Positions 1-5,927 of a stretch of 15,062 nt of DNA are shown piece after piece. Origin of the DNA: Bacillota bacterium (GTDB lineage Bacteria; Bacillota; Clostridia; Oscillospirales; Ruminococcaceae); assembly GCA_023395435.1 (NCBI GenBank), contig JAEWZG010000057.1, positions 1-15,062 on the forward strand, in the 5' to 3' direction. Each line of letters opens with the position of its first letter. Position 1 is the stretch's first letter. A program made the translations under genes and the position numbers. The notes beneath the pieces are model-generated. The model searched no databases, was not told the origin of the DNA, and saw nothing but the letters and a program-made list of their open reading frames with translations.

Positions 1-13
1 TGTTGTATGAGAG

Positions 14-63
14 CGGGTGAATTATGCCCGTATTGCAATTTAACCCAATTGCAATTATCTTAT
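14..63 (+). promoter_or_regulatory. rpsT upstream region with dyads and weak promoter candidate
   Basis: Two dyads lie before rpsT. A 6-bp stem with two G-U pairs (14-19 with 25-30) is followed by a perfect 9-bp inverted repeat, ATTGCAATT (32-40) with AATTGCAAT (47-55), around a 6-base spacer. A weak sigma-A-like pair, TTGCAA (33-38) and TATCTT (56-61) at 17-base spacing, overlaps the second dyad. The region could be the rpsT promoter with an operator, or the tail of the preceding unit. No known S20 leader motif was recognised. Confidence 0.3.
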
Positions 64-109
64 CCAAAAAAATTAGTTTTATGAGATATCGCAATGAGGA
101 GGTGTCCGT

Positions 110-373
110 ATGGCAAATAGTAAATCAGCTAAGAAAAGAGTTTTGGTTAATGAAACCAAGGCTATGCAAAATAAAGCAATCAAATCTTCTTTGAAGACTG
201 CTCTTAAGAAGGCAGATTCTGCATGTGCAGAAAACACTGCTGATAAGGTTGAGGTTGTTACAACAGCAATCAAAAAGGTTGACCAGGCTGCTGCAAAGGG
301 AATTATGCACAAGAACTGTGCTTCAAGAAAGAAATCACAGCTTGCAACAAAGCTTAATGCAACAAACAACTAA
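110..373 (+). CDS. rpsT: 30S ribosomal protein S20
   Basis: Primary 16S rRNA-binding protein of the small ribosomal subunit, needed for early 30S assembly. The 87-residue product has the usual S20 length and the family's opening (MANSKSAKKR), followed by a lysine- and alanine-rich sequence expected to form the three-helix bundle. The start is the ATG at 110, preceded by a strong GGAGG about 8 bases upstream. A rho-independent terminator follows 12 bases after the stop, so the gene appears monocistronic. A long open frame on the opposite strand is only a shadow of this lysine- and alanine-rich coding sequence. Identification is confident from the sequence itself. Confidence 0.97.
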   Translation: MANSKSAKKRVLVNETKAMQNKAIKSSLKTALKKADSACAENTADKVEVVTTAIKKVDQAAAKGIMHKNCASRKKSQLATKLNATNN

Positions 374-385
374 TACTTGAAATAA

Positions 386-418
386 AAAAGTCGCACGGTG
401 TGTGGCTTTTATTTTTTT
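386..418 (+). terminator. rho-independent terminator of rpsT
   Basis: An 11-bp stem (386-396 with 400-410, two G-U pairs) with a GGT loop runs into a T-rich tract up to 418. It lies just after the rpsT stop codon and separates rpsT from the next gene. Confidence 0.85.
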
Positions 419-445
419 GCCTTTCTTAAGTTTATATGCTATTAT
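417..445 (+). promoter_or_regulatory. putative sigma-A promoter for the membrane protein gene
   Basis: TTGCCT (417-422) and TATTAT (440-445) are separated by 17 bases, with 4 of 6 and 5 of 6 matches to consensus. The site lies directly after the rpsT terminator and about 40 bases before the next start codon, so position supports it as much as sequence does. Confidence 0.45.
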
Positions 446-486
446 GGTAAAAAACTACATAGGGGGCGATACAGATAAGTAAGAGT

Positions 487-1074
487 ATGACCCACTCAGG
501 AATAATTTTTGCAGTATGTTTCATAGCGGTATGGTTTACTAATGAAATCAGGGCTATATGCCCAATATTGTTTATACTGTATCCGTTCGGGTTCATTGTA
601 TTATCAGCTTATTTGATTTACTCATTCTTTGATGGTATTATCAAAATAAGAATATTTAAGGTTAAAGCAGTTATACCTTTTACAGTTTCTTTAGCTACAT
701 TCCTTATTGTAACATTTGCTCCGGTTCAGGAGTGTAAACTGTGGACGGAATTCTATTGCTTTAAATATTATCGTAATAAAATTGTTGAGGAATTAAAAGA
801 AGCAGATCTTGAGCCAAACATGGAATATAATATAGACCTTCCGTGGTATTTATCTTATGTATCATCGAATGGTAAAATTATAGTAGAAAAGCAAGGGGAC
901 AATATTGAGGTCAACTTTCGGTTTTTCAAGGGGATATTGACAAGCAGAAGCAGTATGGTTGTTTATTCATCTAAGGATATAGAAGAAAGAGAGTATCGAG
1001 TTGAAGGAGAATATGGAAAAATAGAAAAGCTTGGGGATAACTGGTATTACATACAAGAGCAACTATATGATTGA
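487..1074 (+). CDS. hypothetical three-TM membrane protein
   Basis: The family is not recognised. The 195-residue product has three hydrophobic stretches (about residues 4-20, 25-47 and 60-78). A soluble C-terminal part of about 115 residues follows, rich in charged and aromatic residues and probably a beta-rich extracytoplasmic domain. The start is uncertain. The ATG at 487 has no good ribosome site in position, and the only strong purine run (GGGGG at 462-466) lies 20 bases away. An in-frame TAG at 460-462 excludes a much longer N-terminus, and no ATG, GTG or TTG lies between. The gene sits between rpsT and spoIIP, with its own promoter candidate and no clear terminator, so some read-through into spoIIP is possible. 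No function is assigned. Confidence 0.7.
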   Translation: MTHSGIIFAVCFIAVWFTNEIRAICPILFILYPFGFIVLSAYLIYSFFDGIIKIRIFKVKAVIPFTVSLATFLIVTFAPVQECKLWTEFYCFKYYRNKIVEELKEADLEPNMEYNIDLPWYLSYVSSNGKIIVEKQGDNIEVNFRFFKGILTSRSSMVVYSSKDIEEREYRVEGEYGKIEKLGDNWYYIQEQLYD

Positions 1075-1095
1075 TATAGTTTGTTACTCATAATA

Positions 1096-1124
1096 GTATT
1101 TTCTAAATATTTCCCGCATATATT
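1096..1124 (+). promoter_or_regulatory. putative sigma-E promoter of spoIIP
   Basis: GTATTTT (1096-1102), a 14-base gap and CATATATT (1117-1124) resemble the mother-cell sigma-E consensus (KMATATT with CATACANT). The -10 element fits well and the -35 element partly. A start near 1131 would leave a short leader ending in the GAGGAAG ribosome site. Sigma-E control of spoIIP is established in Bacillus subtilis; its use here is inferred. Confidence 0.4.
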
Positions 1125-1154
1125 TGAATATCAATTATGCGAGGAAGTGTTAAT

Positions 1155-2336
1155 ATGAAAAGTATAAGAAGACAACGCGCTAAGGTGATTAGTGTTATTA
1201 CTGCAGTAATTGCTATCCCTGCGGTTACTGGATATTTTGTGGCGACGTCTGCTACCTTCAATAGGATTACAAAAAACGCAACATTATTTTGTGCTAACAT
1301 GAAAGTCGGTGAGGTTGACAAAAAGTCTGAAAATAATAATGTTGCTGTTAATAATACTATAAGTCTTGAAGTTAATGGCGAACAGTTTGTTTCTGAGGGA
1401 TCGCTATGGAGTCTTGATATGGCACCGCAGGAGCAAGAAATTAAAGTTGCACCTGAGGAAGTATCAAAGCCTATCCCACAGACATCTTCAAGTGGGGGTG
1501 GAGCTTTGCCATATCCAACGAGCCTTGAAAATCATAGTGGTATTATTAAACAGCTCACTTTCACAAAGTACAGCAGTGCACAATACATAAATCTTGCGTC
1601 AGGCGGTCAGGTTAGAAACTGCACAAGTGTTTCAAATAATAATCTTCTTGCTGAAAGCAAACTTTTGCCTGATTTTAAAATAGTATTAAATAGTGAACCA
1701 CAGGTTCTTATAATGCATACACACACTACTGAAAGCTATGAACCATATACAAGGGATTTTTACGATTCAAGCTTTAATTCAAGGACTACCGATAACTCAA
1801 AAAATGTTGTCGCAGTCGGTGATAAGATTGAAGCAGAGCTTAATGCCGCAGGTATCAGCGTTATCCACGACAAGACTGTACACGATTATCCATCTTACAA
1901 TGGATCATATCAGCGAAGCGAAATAACAGTAAGAAACATACTTAAAAAATATCCGTCAATTAAGGTTGTGCTTGATGTTCATCGTGATGCAATTCAAGCT
2001 CAGGATGGCGTAAGAAGTGCTCCTGTTGCAAAAATCAACGGAAAGCAGGCAGCACAGATTATGATTATATCAGGCTGTGATGACGGAACAATGAATATGC
2101 CGAACTATATGAAGAACTTCAGGCTTTCGTCACTTCTCCAGCAACAGCTTGAGGGAGATTATCCAGGGCTCACAAGGCCAGTATTGTTTGATTACAGAAA
2201 GTATAATCAGGATCTGTCAACAGGTTCAATTCTTCTTGAAATGGGTTCCCACGGGAATTCACTTGACGAGGCGTTATATTCAGGCGAACTTATGGGAAAG
2301 GCTTTAGCAAAATCCTTGCTCAAATGCAAAAAATAA
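1155..2336 (+). CDS. spoIIP: stage II sporulation protein P (cell-wall hydrolase)
   Basis: Membrane-anchored peptidoglycan hydrolase of the mother cell. With SpoIID and SpoIIM in the DMP complex it thins septal peptidoglycan and drives engulfment of the forespore. In B. subtilis SpoIIP has both amidase and endopeptidase activity. The product is 393 residues. A single hydrophobic anchor lies at about residues 9-30, followed by a Ser/Gln/Pro-rich linker. The catalytic domain has the family landmarks: HTHTTES (H188, H190, E193), the LDVHRDA segment (H276), and the LLEMGSHGN segment (E362). An in-frame ATG at 1137 exists, but GAGGAAG at 1141-1147 sits 7 bases before the ATG at 1155, which is chosen. 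The gene commonly next to it in other spore-formers, gpr, is missing from this window. Confidence 0.95.
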   Translation: MKSIRRQRAKVISVITAVIAIPAVTGYFVATSATFNRITKNATLFCANMKVGEVDKKSENNNVAVNNTISLEVNGEQFVSEGSLWSLDMAPQEQEIKVAPEEVSKPIPQTSSSGGGALPYPTSLENHSGIIKQLTFTKYSSAQYINLASGGQVRNCTSVSNNNLLAESKLLPDFKIVLNSEPQVLIMHTHTTESYEPYTRDFYDSSFNSRTTDNSKNVVAVGDKIEAELNAAGISVIHDKTVHDYPSYNGSYQRSEITVRNILKKYPSIKVVLDVHRDAIQAQDGVRSAPVAKINGKQAAQIMIISGCDDGTMNMPNYMKNFRLSSLLQQQLEGDYPGLTRPVLFDYRKYNQDLSTGSILLEMGSHGNSLDEALYSGELMGKALAKSLLKCKK

Positions 2337-2340
2337 AATA

Positions 2341-2372
2341 AACCGCAGTACTATTTAAAATGTACTGCGGTT
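2341..2372. terminator. bidirectional terminator between convergent genes
   Basis: A perfect 11-bp stem, AACCGCAGTAC (2341-2351) with GTACTGCGGTT (2362-2372), has a 10-base loop. Read on the minus strand it runs into a T-rich tail, the complement of the A-rich 2325-2340, so it is strongest for the minus-strand operon. It begins within that operon's last stop codon. On the plus strand the tail is poorer (TTATCTGTTT), but it may still end spoIIP transcripts. Confidence 0.85.
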
Positions 2373-3087
2373 ATCTGTTTCCGAAAATTTCTGTTCTAAG
2401 GCGTCGTTCGCGTCTAACTGGAGCCTTAGCGAGCCGAAGCATCTGCTCATGATATTTCCTTCTATTTTCGATACGTGCCTTTTCAAAAGAACAAGCATGT
2501 CGGATCGTTTTGATAATTCTTGGTGAATTATTATAAACATCTTGAATATCAATACTCTCAAACTCAGCGGTTGAGTTATAATTATACCACCATAAATCAA
2601 ACCTGATGTTACCCTTCTCGTCTGTTGTATAGTGAAGTCTATCTGCTTTATCGTTAATCATCCGAATTTTGCCTGTAATAATAATTTTTCTCTTTTTGAG
2701 GGATATTGATTTAAGTTCAGATAATTTAACAATGTATAGATCCTTGTAATATATTTTTTTAAAACGGTTAATCACCGTCTCTTTATGGCAGCTTATTATT
2801 AAGTAATTTGATAAGATATCAATAAAGGTGTTTTTTTTATGCGCTTTGATAAGGTTGTGGCAGAGAAGGAAAACTGATAAGCTATAAATTAATGTTGCTG
2901 AACCGCCCGCGATAAGACAAATTTTTAGGATTTTTGGCGGGAAGTTATTGCTCAGATATTTTCTGTTAATTAAAATCATAAGAACCACAACAAAATTAAA
3001 CTGTAAAATAGGAATAAGCCCACCCAGAAAACGCAATCGGTATTTTTTGCGAAGTTTTCTAATATCCGGAATAATAAACTTATTCAT
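2371..3087 (-). CDS. hypothetical protein with two membrane helices
   Basis: The family is not recognised. The 238-residue product begins with a basic segment, then two hydrophobic helices at about residues 19-41 and 53-76. The remaining 160 or so residues form a soluble, probably cytoplasmic domain. Its middle is beta-strand-like and contains a run of lysines before strands (around residues 120-140), and the C-terminus is very basic and arginine-rich, probably helical. The two-helix plus soluble-domain layout is reminiscent of membrane-anchored PH-like proteins, but that is only a guess. The start has AAAGGAT about 7 bases upstream. This ribosome site overlaps the stop codon of the preceding gene, which lies 10 bases away, so the two are almost certainly co-translated. 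Confidence 0.75.
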   Translation of the reverse strand: MNKFIIPDIRKLRKKYRLRFLGGLIPILQFNFVVVLMILINRKYLSNNFPPKILKICLIAGGSATLIYSLSVFLLCHNLIKAHKKNTFIDILSNYLIISCHKETVINRFKKIYYKDLYIVKLSELKSISLKKRKIIITGKIRMINDKADRLHYTTDEKGNIRFDLWWYNYNSTAEFESIDIQDVYNNSPRIIKTIRHACSFEKARIENRRKYHEQMLRLAKAPVRRERRLRTEIFGNR

Positions 3088-3097
3088 AGTATATCCT

Positions 3098-3661
3098 TTA
3101 TAAAGTAATCTGAGAAATATTGCTGTATGTATATTGCTTCATATCGCCTGAATAAAGTAGTGTAGCGTTTTTCAGATATCTGAAATCATCGGGAGTTACC
3201 AGTGAAATATCCTTATTGAATTTTGCAATTCCAGAATAGGTCAGCATATATGCAACGAACTGTGAGCATACGAATCTTGTACGCCTTTTTAAAGGTATAC
3301 CAAGCGGAACAGTGAGAAGCCCAAGCAGGTTATAGGAATATAATTGTGTTTTTGTTTTAAAGTGATCAATAAGCTGATTATATTTTTTAAGTTGAATTGC
3401 GGTTACTTCAAAGCTGTATATTTCACAAGGTATTGATGAAAACAGACCATATACGCCAGTATGGACACCTTCATTCTTAAAACCAGCAGGCAAAGGACGG
3501 TATTTGTTGAAGCGGGAAAAGCTGAACATTTCTCTTAGTTCCTTATCCGTCGTTATAGAAACATGGTTAAAAGGTGTTCTTGTGAAGGCTTTTATTGTCT
3601 TTGACACCATAGTCCCGGTCTGCGTTAAAACCACATATATGTATTGTTTATCATTAGACAT
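3098..3661 (-). CDS. putative permuted papain-fold (YycO/YiiX-like) protein
   Basis: The 187-residue product resembles a widespread Firmicutes family related to YycO/YiiX, circularly permuted NlpC/P60 (papain-like) enzymes that act on amide or ester bonds of cell-wall or lipid substrates. Visible landmarks are an N-terminal strand and helix (YVVLTQTGTMVSKTIKAFT), the likely catalytic histidine in PFNHVSI (H33), acidic E44 shortly after, and a nucleophile candidate in RFVCSQFVAY (C132). The order His then Cys is the permuted arrangement. There is no signal peptide, so the protein is probably cytoplasmic. The start is the ATG at 3661, with AGGAG 7-8 bases upstream, and it is the first gene of a two-gene minus-strand operon. 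The substrate is unknown. Fold assignment is moderate; catalytic activity is inferred. Confidence 0.72.
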   Translation of the reverse strand: MSNDKQYIYVVLTQTGTMVSKTIKAFTRTPFNHVSITTDKELREMFSFSRFNKYRPLPAGFKNEGVHTGVYGLFSSIPCEIYSFEVTAIQLKKYNQLIDHFKTKTQLYSYNLLGLLTVPLGIPLKRRTRFVCSQFVAYMLTYSGIAKFNKDISLVTPDDFRYLKNATLLYSGDMKQYTYSNISQITL

Positions 3662-3690
3662 AATAATCTCCTGAAAAATTTTATATATAT

Positions 3691-3719
3691 ATTATATAAC
3701 AAAATTTAAACATTGTATA
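3691..3719 (-). promoter_or_regulatory. sigma-A promoter of the minus-strand operon
   Basis: On the minus strand, TATACA (3719-3714) and TATAAT (3696-3691) are spaced by 17 bases. The -10 is perfect and the -35 matches 4 of 6. The site lies about 30 bases before the ATG at 3661. Confidence 0.6.
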
Positions 3720-3789
3720 GTACTGATGAATTTTTGTTTTTTATTGCACAAAAAAGCACACTTACATTTATGAAAAATAACAATCATTT

Positions 3790-3827
3790 TATAAGATATT
3801 GCAAAAAAATCATATATAAGATATAAT
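3790..3827 (+). promoter_or_regulatory. sigma-A promoter of the PilZ-ParA-ComFB operon, with direct repeats
   Basis: TTGCAA (3799-3804) and a perfect TATAAT (3822-3827) are separated by exactly 17 bases. A 10-base direct repeat, TATAAGATAT, occurs at 3790-3799 and 3815-3824. The first copy touches the -35 and the second overlaps the -10, as expected if a regulator recognised them, although both are AT-rich. The remaining intergenic sequence back to the divergent promoter (3729-3789) shows nothing recognisable. The transcript leader would be about 58 bases, too short for a c-di-GMP riboswitch. Confidence 0.65.
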
Positions 3828-3891
3828 TAAAAATATGATAGGATAGCTGTATTTTGTAGTTAAAAGATAAAAACAGGAGTTGACACCACAA

Positions 3892-4551
3892 ATGATTGAT
3901 AAGAAAAAAATTATTAAAGTTGATGTCTATTCTTTTAACAATGATTTGATAGTTTCATCAGAAATTTTTAATATCATGCCTGTTGACAATTATGATGAGC
4001 AGTTCAGTGTTATTATTAAAAACGCTAATTTAACAGAAATTCCAATGAATACACCAGTTAAGGTTGTTTTCTATTATATAAACGGCGACAGAGTAAAATA
4101 TGACACGAAAATTGATGTGTGTACAGAATTCCAGCTTAATGTTACTATCGGGACAGCAAGCACACTTCTTGAGGAAAGAAGACGTTTTTATAAGCTTGCC
4201 GTCGACCTTGATGCAAGTATAGCAATCATGACAAGGGGCGAAGAAGACACAGTATTTGAAAAGCATGTTTCTGCTAAAATAAAGAATATCAATATTGGTG
4301 GGGTCTTCATTGAAAGTACTTATGATTTCAGAGTTGGCGACATAATTATTCTGAAATTTAATGTTATTGGAATAGAGCTTGCTCTATCGTCAAAGATATT
4401 ACGAATTCAGAAAACTGATAACCATATTGAAGGCTATGGATGTCAGTTTTTAAAGCTTAAAAACCGAGAAGAAGAAATTCTTGCAAGATATATAAATAAC
4501 GTTCAACGTGAATCACTTGATATAATAAAAAACATACTAAATACAAGATAA
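3892..4551 (+). CDS. YcgR-like PilZ domain protein (candidate c-di-GMP receptor)
   Basis: The 219-residue product has the two-domain layout of YcgR/DgrA proteins: an N-terminal beta-rich YcgR-type domain (about residues 1-90) and a C-terminal PilZ domain (about 93-205). YcgR family members bind c-di-GMP and slow or brake the flagellar motor. The first binding motif is seen as ERRRFYKL (R96-R98, K101), where the usual RxxxR ends in Lys. The second is NINIGG (132-137), where the usual (D/N)xSxxG has Asn for Ser. Both are conservative departures, so binding may be weakened or altered. A TTG at 3880 would give four more residues but directly abuts the AGGAG site, so the ATG at 3892 is preferred. 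It is the first gene of an operon with parA and comFB, and flagellar genes follow. Confidence 0.85.
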   Translation: MIDKKKIIKVDVYSFNNDLIVSSEIFNIMPVDNYDEQFSVIIKNANLTEIPMNTPVKVVFYYINGDRVKYDTKIDVCTEFQLNVTIGTASTLLEERRRFYKLAVDLDASIAIMTRGEEDTVFEKHVSAKIKNINIGGVFIESTYDFRVGDIIILKFNVIGIELALSSKILRIQKTDNHIEGYGCQFLKLKNREEEILARYINNVQRESLDIIKNILNTR

Positions 4552-4577
4552 CATACTTTTAATAACATGGAGGAAAT

Positions 4578-5339
4578 ATGGCAAAAGTAATCACCTTTAC
4601 CAACCAAAAGGGTGGCGTAGGAAAAACAACTACTGCGGCTGCTTTTTGTGGAGCTTTTGTTGCGAAGGGGAAAAAGGTTTTAGCAATTGATCTTGACCCA
4701 CAGGGCAATTTATCTTTCAGTCTCGGTGCTGATGACGATGAATATACTATACACGATGTTTTAATTGGAAAGGTGTCTATACACGAGGCCATACAGACAA
4801 CACACAACTGTGACGTAATACCTTCAAATATTCTTCTCAGCGGGCTTGAGCTTGAACTATCTTCAGTCGGCAGAGAATATGTGCTGAAGGAAAAGCTTGC
4901 GTCTATAATGAAGTTCTACGACTATATAGTAATAGATACACCGCCTGCATTGAGTATTCTTACTATCAATTCTTATATTGCCTGTAATGATCTGATAATA
5001 CCAATGACTCCTGAAATACTAAGTCTTCAGGGAATAGCACAGCTTAAGGATACAATTATTGCGGTGAAAAAGTATTATAATAAGTCGCTTAATTTAAGAG
5101 GAATACTACTTACAAAATATAATGAGAGAATACTTCTTACAAAAGAAGTTGAAGAACTTGCATCTATTGTTGCAGGTCAGCTTGGTAGTTCTGTTCTTAA
5201 AACAAAAATTTCCGTCAGCGTAGCAGTGGCAGAAGCACCAGCTCATAAAATGTCTATAGTAAGATACGCTCCACGTGTTAAAGCAAGCAGGGATTATGTC
5301 AAGGTAGTGGACGAGCTTTATGGGGAGGAATTAAGGTGA
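4578..5339 (+). CDS. ParA/Soj-family ATPase without a ParB partner
   Basis: ParA-type P-loop ATPase that typically forms ATP-dependent dimers on the nucleoid or another surface to position cargo such as DNA, chemoreceptor clusters or other complexes. The 253-residue length is that of chromosomal Soj-type proteins with no N-terminal HTH. The deviant Walker A is NQKGGVGKTTTA, with signature Lys K11 and K16. The Walker A' stretch is LAIDLDPQGN (D39, D41), and Walker B is YIVIDTPPAL (D121). The end (ASRDYVKVVDELY) is ParA-like. No MinD-type amphipathic membrane-targeting tail is evident. The start has GGAGGA 4 bases upstream. There is no parB nearby. The ComFB gene overlaps its stop by four bases, indicating translational coupling, and the PilZ gene ends 26 bases upstream. 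The cargo is unknown. Confidence 0.88.
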   Translation: MAKVITFTNQKGGVGKTTTAAAFCGAFVAKGKKVLAIDLDPQGNLSFSLGADDDEYTIHDVLIGKVSIHEAIQTTHNCDVIPSNILLSGLELELSSVGREYVLKEKLASIMKFYDYIVIDTPPALSILTINSYIACNDLIIPMTPEILSLQGIAQLKDTIIAVKKYYNKSLNLRGILLTKYNERILLTKEVEELASIVAGQLGSSVLKTKISVSVAVAEAPAHKMSIVRYAPRVKASRDYVKVVDELYGEELR

Positions 5340-5773
5340 ACAAGAAGACCAATAAGACAGCTCATGTTCTAAAACTACTTGCCAATTCAGATGCAGCAAT
5401 AAAAGAAAATCCTATTCTTAATGAAGAATTTAAGGATGAAATGATATTAAACAGACACGCAAATAAGGGTGAAGCATTAGACGAGTCTCAGGAGAATATA
5501 ATTCTTCCGAAAACCGTAGGAATAAATATTGTTTCAGATTTGATAGAAGAAAACCTTTTAACTGTACTTGAAAGATTCAGGTGTTGCACCTGTGAGAAGT
5601 GTATGAAATATATTTCTATTGAGGCACTTAATCAGCTGCAACCAAAATATGTTTCTGCTGAAGATGTAAGCGAACAAGAAATTTCAAGCCTTAAGGAAAA
5701 GTACAAAACGAGCGTTGTAACAGTACTTTTAAAGATTGCTTTACAAATAAAAAGTAATCCTATTCATAAATAA
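5336..5773 (+). CDS. ComFB-domain protein
   Basis: The 145-residue product has a polar, probably flexible N-terminus (about 1-60) and a C-terminal ComFB domain (about 65-140). The hallmark is a cysteine cluster (C83, C84, C86, C89 in FRCCTCEKCMKY) followed by IEALNQLQPKYV, the typical ALNxLxPxYV signature. The cysteines probably bind zinc. ComFB was first named from the B. subtilis comF locus, and family members have been reported to bind c-di-GMP in cyanobacteria and Bacillus. The start is GTG at 5336, overlapping the parA TGA (GTGA), with GGGGAGG 7-10 bases upstream. No other comF genes (helicase, phosphoribosyltransferase) are adjacent, so a role in DNA uptake is not supported by context. 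A signalling role with the PilZ and ParA neighbours is inferred. Confidence 0.82.
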   Translation: MNKKTNKTAHVLKLLANSDAAIKENPILNEEFKDEMILNRHANKGEALDESQENIILPKTVGINIVSDLIEENLLTVLERFRCCTCEKCMKYISIEALNQLQPKYVSAEDVSEQEISSLKEKYKTSVVTVLLKIALQIKSNPIHK

Positions 5774-5779
5774 TTCACA

Positions 5780-5815
5780 ACCCGACATTAATTATTATTG
5801 TCGGGTATTATTTTT
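5780..5815 (+). terminator. rho-independent terminator of the PilZ-ParA-ComFB operon
   Basis: An 8-bp perfect stem, ACCCGACA (5780-5787) with TGTCGGGT (5799-5806), is followed by ATTATTTTT. It starts 6 bases after the comFB stop and separates this operon from the fla operon promoter. Confidence 0.88.
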
Positions 5816-5870
5816 GTCTTATCTCACAAAATATACAACATATTTAACAAATTAGTGATATAAAAATCAG

Positions 5871-5927
5871 GGAATTTTAGCAAATAGCAAAAAAACTATT
5901 GAAATTCCTTGTCGGATAAAGTATAAT
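5871..5927 (+). promoter_or_regulatory. main sigma-A promoter of the fla operon with overlapping dyad
   Basis: TTGAAA (5899-5904) and TATAAT (5922-5927) with a 17-base spacer match consensus at 5 of 6 and 6 of 6 positions, giving a start near 5934. An interrupted inverted repeat covers the -35: GGAATTT (5871-5877) pairs with AAATTCC (5902-5908), and AATAG (5883-5887) with CTATT (5896-5900). This may be a repressor or activator site. A 14-base AT-only palindrome at 5956-5969 lies in the leader. No clear sigma-28 (TAAA-N15-GCCGATAA) promoter and no c-di-GMP riboswitch was seen in 5774-6014. Confidence 0.75.

Noticed and set aside
79..369. A 96-codon open frame on the minus strand over rpsT
   Set aside because: It is a complement shadow of the lysine- and alanine-rich S20 gene, with no ribosome site and an implausible Phe/Ala/Leu-rich product.
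3880..3891. TTG start giving four extra residues on the PilZ protein
   Set aside because: The codon directly abuts the AGGAG ribosome site, leaving no spacing.
3828..3891. Possible c-di-GMP riboswitch in the PilZ operon leader
   Set aside because: The leader is about 58 bases and shows none of the conserved GEMM elements; the flgB leader (about 80 bases) also lacks them.
5265..5281. CACGTG core resembling a parS site at the end of parA
   Set aside because: Only about 10 of 16 bases match the parS consensus, the flanking arms are wrong, and there is no ParB gene.
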